Below are positions 1-5,257 of a DNA stretch of 5,257 bases, piece by piece. Positions within the stretch are counted from its first letter, which is position 1, and the number at the start of each line of letters is the position of its first letter. The translations under genes and the position numbers were made by a program. Source of the DNA: Flavobacteriales bacterium. Its GTDB lineage: Bacteria > Bacteroidota > Bacteroidia > Flavobacteriales_D > Sanyastnellaceae. The stretch lies in assembly GCA_947457285.1 (NCBI GenBank), contig CANGVZ010000198.1, positions 1-5,257 of the forward strand. The letters are read 5' to 3'. Below the pieces are notes generated by a model. That model ran no database searches, had not been told where the DNA came from, and saw only the letters and a program-made list of their open reading frames with translations.

Positions 1-1
1 A

Positions 2-943
2 AATAAAATAAAAGCCTTGCCGAATCCGGTGGCACTTCAAGTGGAAACACAGCGACCACGAGGACAGAGATTCGGTGCGGACAGTTACTACCAAGGTGAC
101 AATCGCACTACCGCTGCACGTCTCAACGTATTTGTAAATCTTCCAGAAAAGAAAGAAGGCGCAGCAGATAAAAAAGAAGAGAAACCAAAAGTGGACAATG
201 ACGGAAAAGTGAAAGTGGTAATACTTGATGCAAAGCGCGATACCATACGTAATTTCAATCACAAACCCGATAGCGCATTCAACATAATTTATTGGGGAAT
301 GGAGCCCAATGGTTTTGACTGGCCGCGCAGAAAAGAGCGTGAAGACAAAGAGAAGCCAGGCGGCATGGTATCGGTGCCCCCCGGAAAGTACACCGTTATT
401 TTTGAATTTGATAAAGTGAAAGATTCATCGGTGGTAGAAATACGTTTCGATCCGCGACTTACATTCAATACGAATGCTTACAACAAAGCAAAAAGGGAAG
501 AGGCGCAGTTGAAAATCTCGGTAGAGCGCGCATCCAAGGTGATGGATGGAATACGCGAGTGTCGCAAGATTATGGAGGTGTATAAAAGTTCGTGGACATT
601 TGTAGAAGACTCTTTAAAGAAAACAATTCTCGCCGAAGCCGATTCGGTGACGAAAAAATTGAATGACATTGAGCAGATGTTATTTTCTCCAGAAAATCAA
701 AAAGGAATACGTGACGATTCAAAGTATATCATTTCTGATTTGTACAATGCCTCTGGCTACGTGTCACAAGGTTCGGTAGAGTCAGGTTCAAATGCTCAGC
801 GCGCATTCGAAATCGCCGATCAGCGCACCAAAGAATTGTCGAAAGCCTTCAACGATTTCCTCGAAAAATCTTGGACCCCCTGGCGCACCAACGCCGACAA
901 AATCGAAATCAAAAAAGGAAAAACGATAGAGCCGGTGAAATAG
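2..943 (+). CDS. C-terminal part of a sortilin/VPS10-like beta-propeller ('glycosyl hydrolase', BNR-repeat) protein, 5' truncated by window
   Basis: The frame is open to the left edge: codons before the TTG at 17 read N-K-I-K-A without a stop, so that TTG is not taken as the start. Numbering from 17, residues 8-42 contain GADSYYQGDN, and residues 64-148 contain KVKVVILDA, FNIIYWGMEPNGFDW, PPGKYTVIFEF and FDPRL. From memory of the family, this is the post-propeller Ig/FN3-like region of Bacteroidota VPS10/sortilin-type 'glycosyl hydrolases', normally about 1000 residues, so roughly the last third is present. A lysine/glutamate-rich linker lies at 44-62. Residues 152-290 are charged and probably helical, ending in LEKSWTPWRTNADKI, which resembles the helical tail of this family. 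The propeller and any signal peptide would lie outside the window. Enzymatic activity is not shown; the family name is historical and the substrate is unknown. The stop is TAG at 941. The gene converges on the minus-strand pair. Confidence 0.8.
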   Translation, partial: NKIKALPNPVALQVETQRPRGQRFGADSYYQGDNRTTAARLNVFVNLPEKKEGAADKKEEKPKVDNDGKVKVVILDAKRDTIRNFNHKPDSAFNIIYWGMEPNGFDWPRRKEREDKEKPGGMVSVPPGKYTVIFEFDKVKDSSVVEIRFDPRLTFNTNAYNKAKREEAQLKISVERASKVMDGIRECRKIMEVYKSSWTFVEDSLKKTILAEADSVTKKLNDIEQMLFSPENQKGIRDDSKYIISDLYNASGYVSQGSVESGSNAQRAFEIADQRTKELSKAFNDFLEKSWTPWRTNADKIEIKKGKTIEPVK

Positions 944-981
944 AGCGACAAGCGACAGAGCGACGCAGCGACGGAGGGACC
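944..981. repeat. Octamer-like tandem array, word AGCGAC
   Basis: Directly after the stop codon of the plus-strand gene, the word AGCGAC occurs at 944, 951, 959 and 967, with a degenerate copy AGGGAC at 975. The spacings are 7, 8, 8 and 8 bases, with two variable bases (AG, GC, GG) between most copies. The block ends in AGGGACC, whose complement reappears at 1142. This is non-coding low-complexity repeat. Function is unknown. Confidence 0.75.
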
Positions 982-1058
982 AATTCGCAATAACTAATTC
1001 GCAATAACTAATTCGCAATAACTAATTCGCGATGACTGGTTCGCAATTCTGAATTCCT
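982..1058. repeat. Heptamer tandem array A (AATTCGC alternating with AATAACT)
   Basis: Eleven consecutive 7-base units fit this stretch. AATTCGC and AATAACT alternate perfectly three times (982-1023), giving a 14-bp higher-order unit. The array then decays through AATTCGC, GATGACT, GGTTCGC, AATTCTG and AATTCCT up to 1058. The 14-bp unit is therefore present in three perfect copies and about two degenerate ones. The loss of identity towards the right end looks like an old array that expanded from its left side. It resembles in style the heptanucleotide STRR repeats described in cyanobacteria, but the unit sequence is not claimed to be the same. Confidence 0.85.
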
Positions 1059-1071
1059 CCCTTGTTCCCCA

Positions 1072-1091
1072 CCTGCCCATGAATGGGCAGG
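1072..1091. terminator. Perfect GC-rich hairpin between convergent genes, possible terminator
   Basis: CCTGCCCAT at 1072-1080 is the exact reverse complement of ATGGGCAGG at 1083-1091. Folded as RNA this gives an 8-bp stem with a UGAA loop. It lies 128 bases after the plus-strand stop and about 130 bases after the minus-strand stop. On the plus strand it is followed after a gap by TTTATCTTTT (1101-1110), which is only a loose U-tract. On the minus strand no U-tract follows. It could terminate the plus-strand transcript, or it could be a dispersed REP-like palindrome; the sequence alone does not decide. Confidence 0.5.
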
Positions 1092-1114
1092 CTATTAATG
1101 TTTATCTTTTCCCC

Positions 1115-1142
1115 CCTATTTCCTATATCCTATTTCCTATCG
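1115..1142. repeat. Heptamer tandem array B (CCTATTT / CCTATAT)
   Basis: Four contiguous 7-base units, CCTATTT, CCTATAT, CCTATTT and CCTATCG, again form a 14-bp higher-order unit (two alternating heptamers), as in array A but with an unrelated sequence. The run is pyrimidine-rich on the plus strand and continues the C-tract at 1111-1116. It is non-coding. Confidence 0.75.
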
Positions 1143-1156
1143 GTCCCTCCGTCCCT
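1141..1156. repeat. Inverted octamer pair CGGTCCCT, CCGTCCCT
   Basis: Two adjacent 8-base units differ only at their second base. Their complements, AGGGACCG and AGGGACGG, belong to the same word family as the AGCGACGG/AGGGACC units at 944-981, so this is the octamer block in reverse orientation. The first two bases are shared with the last unit of array B. Confidence 0.6.
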
Positions 1157-1243
1157 AAGTCACTAGTACCTTAACTAGTCGCTAGTATCTAGTCGTTAGT
1201 CACTAAACTAGTCACTAGTATCTAGTCGTTAGTATCTATCACC
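1157..1243. repeat. Heptamer tandem array C (TAGTNNN), overlapping the 3' end of the minus-strand gene
   Basis: From 1164 on, the stretch parses into TAGTACC, a 5-base slip TTAAC, TAGTCGC, TAGTATC, TAGTCGT, TAGTCAC, a second 5-base slip TAAAC, then TAGTCAC, TAGTATC, TAGTCGT, TAGTATC and a degenerate TATCACC. A near unit AAGTCAC precedes it at 1157. The slips create a 28-bp direct repeat, 1173-1200 against 1206-1233, with one mismatch (g1181 versus a1214). CTAG forms at unit junctions and occurs seven times in about 65 bp. The array continues across the stop codon of the 501-residue protein gene (1222-1224). Confidence 0.85.
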
Positions 1244-2727
1244 ACCCTCGCGCTGCTTCTGATTCCTTTGCTGTCGATGGCGTTGACTAAATATAATCCT
1301 GCGGGGAGGTGATCGATGAAGAGGGTTTGTTCTTGGGCGCCGCTGAAGATTTCGTTGTGCACCATTTTACCATTCATATCAAAAATCATCGCGTGTTGAA
1401 TGGCGTTTTCTGCTTTGAGGAATATCCGATCCCGCGCGGGATTGGGATAGATTGAAATTTTGTTCCTCTCCGAAAGTTCACTCAATCCGCTAAGCGAACA
1501 GTCGGTCACAATCTCATTCCCGCATGCGTCGATTTTTAGGACCCAGGGGAGTTGGAAGGCTCCTGTTTCATCATTTAACGCTTGACTATAGCCAGAAGAA
1601 ATGATGCAATCATCAGGAGTAATTTCAATATCCGACAACCAATAAGAGCCTCCCGGGGGATTGAAATATTCGTCTGGTGGTGAGAAAATGCTGTTCCATT
1701 CAGTTTGAAAATCAGCATCAAGTTTCATAATTCTTGGGCCAGAATAATTCGGCATCGTTTCTGAAAAACCTTGATACATAATGACGATGCCGCCATCATC
1801 AGTTACCTCGGCGTCCCATATCCAAACTTGCAACCAACTTGGTGAAACATATAATTCTTCAGTCAACTCCCCAGATTCGGGATTTAAGGCAACAGTTTTG
1901 ATTGAGCCATAATATCCTGTAGTAAAGTTTCCAGGCAAAGGGGTTTCATTTATTTCATGATAAGTGTACAAGAGCCTGCCGTATATGTCCAAACATAAAA
2001 TAGGGTCTGTGAATGCTAGGGCTTCATCATCTTCCATTTGATTAACTTCCCATATTTCCTCACCAGTAATTGCATTGTAGCAGGTCAAGTAATTTCTGCG
2101 TCCGTCTAACCAGATGTGATGAAAGGCCACATAAACGAACGAGTCTCTAACGGCGAAAGAGTTTGGAACCAAGAAATTATAATTTAACTCTATTTCAAAT
2201 TCAAACAGAAGTTCTCCCTCCGATGAATATCTTTTCATAGGCAGAATATTGTAGGCTTCACCAGGAGAAGTCAAGCCCAAGACGAAGTCTCCGTTGCCAA
2301 GTTCTCCGCCTCCCCAATAATGCGCATATCCGCCTGAATTATCAAATTGCTGCCATTGAATTTGTAATTCAGAGTCATATTTAATTATAAACGGTCCATT
2401 GTAACCTGCAGCCAACAAATAACCATCATCCGTCGTTTTAAAAAAACTATTGTGAGCTCCAGCATAAATAGTGTTTTCAAATTCGAAGATATTGGTAAGC
2501 CCTTCAAAAATCCCGTTTGTAGAAACTTTCATGAGATCAAACTTTGGATCGAGATTATTAGTTCCGTACGCGGTTGGAATAATATAAGAACTATCACTTT
2601 CGCTAACTTCAATGCCCAAGCATTCACCCGAGTATTCAGTCAAGTATACGTTGTTGAATTGAGCCTTAACAGTTAACCCGGTTAGCAAAGCAATCCAGCA
2701 AAGGAGTAGTCTCAATTTCAATCTCAT
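1222..2727 (-). CDS. Secreted T9SS type A sorting-domain protein with propeller-like repeats
   Basis: This is a complete 501-residue protein. Residues 1-23 form a Sec signal peptide: basic MRLKLR, hydrophobic LLLCWIALLTGLTV, and likely cleavage after VKA before QF. Cys10 is not in a lipobox, so it is not a lipoprotein. Residues 28-410 carry irregular beta-propeller-like repeats: DDGYLLAAGYNG (100-111), LTCYNAITGEEIW (214-226, quinoprotein-like), DDGGIVIMYQGF (310-321), and PWVLKIDACGNE (394-405), a wording typical of Bacteroidota 'WD40-like/delta-60' secreted proteins. Residues 424-501 are the T9SS type A C-terminal domain, with SIYPNPARDRIFL, IFDMNGKMV and LPAGLYLVNA. The protein should be secreted by T9SS and end on the cell surface or outside. 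No catalytic residues are recognised. The ATG overlaps the TGA of the upstream gene, with no clear Shine-Dalgarno, as is usual in Bacteroidota. The last residues DTND and the TAG stop lie inside heptamer array C. Confidence 0.9.
   Translation of the reverse strand: MRLKLRLLLCWIALLTGLTVKAQFNNVYLTEYSGECLGIEVSESDSSYIIPTAYGTNNLDPKFDLMKVSTNGIFEGLTNIFEFENTIYAGAHNSFFKTTDDGYLLAAGYNGPFIIKYDSELQIQWQQFDNSGGYAHYWGGGELGNGDFVLGLTSPGEAYNILPMKRYSSEGELLFEFEIELNYNFLVPNSFAVRDSFVYVAFHHIWLDGRRNYLTCYNAITGEEIWEVNQMEDDEALAFTDPILCLDIYGRLLYTYHEINETPLPGNFTTGYYGSIKTVALNPESGELTEELYVSPSWLQVWIWDAEVTDDGGIVIMYQGFSETMPNYSGPRIMKLDADFQTEWNSIFSPPDEYFNPPGGSYWLSDIEITPDDCIISSGYSQALNDETGAFQLPWVLKIDACGNEIVTDCSLSGLSELSERNKISIYPNPARDRIFLKAENAIQHAMIFDMNGKMVHNEIFSGAQEQTLFIDHLPAGLYLVNAIDSKGIRSSARVVIDTND
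2724..2727 (-). other. ATGA stop/start overlap, translational coupling
   Basis: On the minus strand the ATG of the 501-residue gene (2727-2725) shares two bases with the TGA stop of the beta-helix gene (2726-2724). No purine-rich ribosome binding site is evident just upstream, where the bases code for the end of the beta-helix protein. Termination-reinitiation is the likely start mechanism, which would link the amounts of the two secreted proteins. Confidence 0.8.
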
Positions 2728-5257
2728 CGTTCAATGATTGTCTGGTTAGTGAAAATTAATTTTCCATCCTTTCGCAGATCAATTATGTAGCTGCCATTTA
2801 CCCATTTATTCACATCAATGACCCATTCATTTTTACTCTTAGTTAAAACTTCGACTGGAATTTCTCTACCGGTTAAATCTCGAACGATCATTACGCTGTC
2901 GCTTATATCTTCGACCTGAGATTGAATTTGTACGTAGGTACTAGCTGGGTTAGGGAAGGATTTAATTTCAGAACTAATCTCCTTTGGATTTGGTTTAAAA
3001 GATGAACGGGTACTAGGAATTCCAATGGGATATTCTAGGTCTCCGTGATAACCAGATGGATCAAACTTGTTTATAATCAAATCCGCCATCCTGCATGTCA
3101 TTGGCAGTTCAGGTATGATATAGTTCGATGCAAACCCATCATAGTTCAGTTGAATGATTGAATCCGTTGTACCGTAAGACATTGTTTCCTCAATCAGTTC
3201 TTTAAGCTTTATGAGATCCTTACTTTCCATTGAAGACTCTCTGATGTTGAGAAGCCTATTATTAATGATTGACATCATAAGATCAAAATTGAAATCACTT
3301 TGAGCATTCATCAATTCATTATGACCAGAGGATATAATGTTCAATTTCGAATTGAATTCTTCAATTGCAGGCGTCTTATTTATAATTAGACTGTCGAGTA
3401 AAACGTTTTTTAACTCCTCGCTAATAGCACTATAAAGCAGATATGATGCCTCGTTTTGTTGTAATTCTAATATCCCCTTAGCATCAATATTTGATAGAGC
3501 CGAGAATATAGAGTCTTTCTCCCATAACGTAAGTGGAGTTTGCAACGAATCGAGTTTTGCCAAAGATTCTCCGTTTTTAAGTGAGGAAATATTACTCATT
3601 AAGATGTTCATAAGCATTGATCTTGGCAAATCTGATTCTTTGTCTAAAATTTCAATTATTCTGTCTACGGTCAGAGCTGGACTGACTCCTGAAAGTTCGT
3701 TGAATCTTTGAACTAGGTTTGACGAATTTATAGATTCAATTAAGTATTGATAGTATTCTGGGTTACCATCATCCTTGTAGTTTTCGAGCAGTTGTTTTTT
3801 TTCGTTGTAATCTGCTAATAAATCATCCACTGCTACGCTTATTGACGCAGAACCACATTCTGGACTCTGCCCATTACCGAAGTAGTCTACAGTTAAAGAT
3901 AAGGGAGAATCAAATCCCTGAACTCGGGTGGTATTGTTCGATACTTCTTGGGGTCTTCCAACATAATTGTGAACGGTAATTACGTTATCCCAGATATTGC
4001 GACCAGCGGGCAGAGAGTTAATTGGACTTTGATAGGCATCAAAAACATTTGAATAACTAATGTTTGGGGCAAATAGAATATTGGCATTAATTCCAGCGCT
4101 GGTTGAGTTGACATTGTTTGCATTGATCTCAACATGGAGGTCATTATTTGAAAATTCGTTGCACCGAAATGTTGTACCATTGATGGAGGGGGTTCCGCTG
4201 CTTCTATTGGTATTAAAAAATCGAATTCCATAAGTGTTTCCGCGGAAACGATTGTCAATAACATCTATGAGATTGGCACCGCCTCCATTAATATAAAGTC
4301 CAACTCGCTGGTTTGAGGTGGCGCCAGAAATAATGAAGGTATTTCTTTTAATGATTGTTGTTGAGGGTGAATTCAAGTAAATACCATATGCCGGGCCTCT
4401 ATGAAAGGTTAATTCGACACCGCCCTGACTACCATTTGGATTTCCATTAAAGAGAATGAAGTTGTTAACCCATGGCGTGGTTGCTGGATTATTAATAAAG
4501 CTTGCGGGAATGGGGTTCGTAATTGGTGAGGGTGCTACATTCATCGCTCCAAAGTCGCAACTTTCAAAAGTACTACCACTCGCCAGACTTGACGCCCATA
4601 TGCCGCGATAGCATCTAAAAATAACTCCACTGATTTTCAGGGGGGTACCTAAAAAAGTGGAACTAGCTCTGATTCCGTAAACAAAACCTAAAAATCTACA
4701 AGGAATTATTTGCTGCCCCGCCTGTGAAGGTAATAATATGCAATGCCCGGAAATTAATCGTAAAGCTGCTTGATCATCAACAGTTACAGGGTTTTCTTCA
4801 TCCCCATCAGAGTTGTCATTATCTGCGATGGTTGGACTTGAGTTTATCCAGGTGCATCCTTCAAATCTTATGTTCGTTGATTGACGAATTAGCACTCTTT
4901 CTCTCAGAATATCTCCTGAAGTAAAGTGATCTGTATTTACTTCGAAAGTGCAACGTCTAAAAGCCGACAGATTTTGATAAGTCGCTGTACCATATCTTGA
5001 AAATGCAATATCCCTTCTATTATTTCTGAAAGTTGATTGATCTGCTCGAATAAAACCTCCAGAATTCCATGTTTGCGTGTTCGACATTATATCGGTGTCG
5101 ATGGTCCCTTGATATAGTTTAACGGCGATATCTGCGTATTCAATTAATGAATTTTTATCAATCCAAATACCTCCTTGATTGGTTAGACCGTCATTATTAA
5201 TGGCAGGGATGAAAAGGTTGCTGCTCATCGAAATGTCATTTTGCGAATACGAAATAC
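2724..5257 (-). CDS. Right-handed parallel beta-helix protein with T9SS type A sorting domain, 5' truncated by window
   Basis: The frame continues without a stop past the first in-window ATG (5226-5228) to the right edge, reading SYSQNDIS before it, and no signal peptide follows that ATG. The true start is therefore outside. Numbering from that ATG (834 residues), about 15-370 are beta-helix turns rich in Gly, Asn, Ser and Thr: GGIWIDKNSLIEYADIAVKL, FRNNRRDIAF, FEGCTW, FESCDF, YGIYLNSPSTTIIKRNTF, VGLYINGGGANLIDVIDNRF and FRCNEFSNNDLHVEI. An acidic loop lies at 137-152 and a Pro/Asn-rich insertion at about 230-268. Residues 464-690 are charged and probably helical. Residues 757-834 are the T9SS type A domain (SFPNPASTYVQI, VRDLTGREI, WVNGSYIIDL). 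From family knowledge, such beta-helices occur in surface adhesins and polysaccharide-binding or -cleaving proteins; no lyase active site is recognised, so no enzyme function is assigned. It is the upstream gene of a coupled pair. Confidence 0.88.
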   Translation of the reverse strand, partial: ISYSQNDISMSSNLFIPAINNDGLTNQGGIWIDKNSLIEYADIAVKLYQGTIDTDIMSNTQTWNSGGFIRADQSTFRNNRRDIAFSRYGTATYQNLSAFRRCTFEVNTDHFTSGDILRERVLIRQSTNIRFEGCTWINSSPTIADNDNSDGDEENPVTVDDQAALRLISGHCILLPSQAGQQIIPCRFLGFVYGIRASSTFLGTPLKISGVIFRCYRGIWASSLASGSTFESCDFGAMNVAPSPITNPIPASFINNPATTPWVNNFILFNGNPNGSQGGVELTFHRGPAYGIYLNSPSTTIIKRNTFIISGATSNQRVGLYINGGGANLIDVIDNRFRGNTYGIRFFNTNRSSGTPSINGTTFRCNEFSNNDLHVEINANNVNSTSAGINANILFAPNISYSNVFDAYQSPINSLPAGRNIWDNVITVHNYVGRPQEVSNNTTRVQGFDSPLSLTVDYFGNGQSPECGSASISVAVDDLLADYNEKKQLLENYKDDGNPEYYQYLIESINSSNLVQRFNELSGVSPALTVDRIIEILDKESDLPRSMLMNILMSNISSLKNGESLAKLDSLQTPLTLWEKDSIFSALSNIDAKGILELQQNEASYLLYSAISEELKNVLLDSLIINKTPAIEEFNSKLNIISSGHNELMNAQSDFNFDLMMSIINNRLLNIRESSMESKDLIKLKELIEETMSYGTTDSIIQLNYDGFASNYIIPELPMTCRMADLIINKFDPSGYHGDLEYPIGIPSTRSSFKPNPKEISSEIKSFPNPASTYVQIQSQVEDISDSVMIVRDLTGREIPVEVLTKSKNEWVIDVNKWVNGSYIIDLRKDGKLIFTNQTIIER

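Larger units (their letters stand above)
970..1153. repeat. 12-bp perfect inverted repeat bracketing the central intergenic region
   Basis: GACGGAGGGACC at 970-981 is the exact reverse complement of GGTCCCTCCGTC at 1142-1153. The arms enclose 160 bp that hold heptamer array A, the hairpin and heptamer array B. The arms do not extend further (982 a and 1141 c do not pair; 969 c and 1154 c do not pair). The arms are also parts of the two octamer blocks, so the inversion reflects octamers of the same family lying in opposite orientations. Nothing between the arms encodes a protein, so this is not a classical mobile element. Confidence 0.7.

Noticed and set aside
17..19. TTG as start codon of the plus-strand gene
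   Set aside because: The frame is open to the left edge and the product matches only the C-terminal part of a much longer family, so the gene is cut by the window.
478..669. Minus-strand open frame of 63 codons
   Set aside because: It is antisense to a well-supported coding region and shows no recognisable features.
788..1018. Minus-strand open frame of 76 codons
   Set aside because: Its start lies in heptamer array A and the rest is antisense to the end of the plus-strand gene; the translation looks like repeat read-through, not a protein.
944..1243. CRISPR array
   Set aside because: The units are 7-8 bases and contiguous, with no unique spacers and no nearby cas gene.
1429..1442. 14-bp perfect palindrome ATCCCGCGCGGGAT
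   Set aside because: It encodes the conserved NPARD part of the sorting-domain motif; the palindrome follows from GC-rich codon choice and has no clear role.
2452..2676. Plus-strand open frame of 74 codons
   Set aside because: It is antisense to the N-terminal part of the 501-residue protein, with no start context or family features.
2698..2727. Lipoprotein signal at Cys10 of the 501-residue protein
   Set aside because: LLLC lacks the usual lipobox residues and lies too early within the hydrophobic core; a standard cleavage site after VKA fits better.
3980..4264. Minus-strand open frame of 94 codons in another frame of the beta-helix gene
   Set aside because: It lies wholly within the beta-helix coding region, whose repeats continue unbroken in the main frame.
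4724..4924. Plus-strand open frame of 66 codons
   Set aside because: It is antisense to the beta-helix gene and has no supporting features.
5226..5228. ATG as true start of the beta-helix gene
   Set aside because: No stop precedes it in frame up to the right edge, no signal peptide follows it although the protein carries a T9SS domain, and the sequence begins mid beta-helix.

Overview
The window comes from a member of the Bacteroidota. The evidence is two neighbouring genes whose products end in type A sorting domains of the type IX secretion system (T9SS), which is restricted to the Bacteroidota and close relatives, plus the C-terminal part of a sortilin/VPS10-like beta-propeller protein of a kind common in that phylum. 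A genus cannot be named from this sequence. No RNA gene, CRISPR array, insertion sequence, integrase or defence gene was seen.

Layout: (1) Positions 2-943, plus strand: the 3' part of a large 'glycosyl hydrolase / VPS10 (BNR-repeat)' type protein, cut by the left edge. (2) Positions 944-1221: a convergent intergenic region built almost entirely of short-word repeats. In order it holds an octamer-like array, a heptamer array, a perfect short hairpin, a second heptamer array, a complementary pair of octamers, and a third heptamer array that runs into the end of the next gene. (3) Positions 1222-2727, minus strand: a complete 501-residue secreted protein with a signal peptide, propeller-like repeats and a T9SS sorting domain. 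(4) Positions 2724-5257, minus strand: a large right-handed beta-helix protein with a helical domain and a T9SS sorting domain, cut at its 5' end by the right edge.

The two minus-strand genes overlap by four bases (ATGA). They are very likely co-transcribed, with the beta-helix gene first, and translationally coupled. Both products should cross the inner membrane by Sec (the signal peptide is visible only in the 501-residue protein) and the outer membrane by T9SS, then be anchored on or released from the cell surface. Their substrates or partners cannot be told from sequence. The plus-strand gene is convergent to them and probably unrelated in function.

The most unusual part is the intergenic region. 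Three heptanucleotide arrays with unrelated unit sequences, and two octamer blocks in opposite orientation, are packed into about 300 bp. The last array supplies the stop codon and final residues of the 501-residue protein. By rough hand count the plus-strand gene is about 47% GC, the two minus-strand genes about 39%, and the sorting-domain end of the 501-residue gene about 48%.
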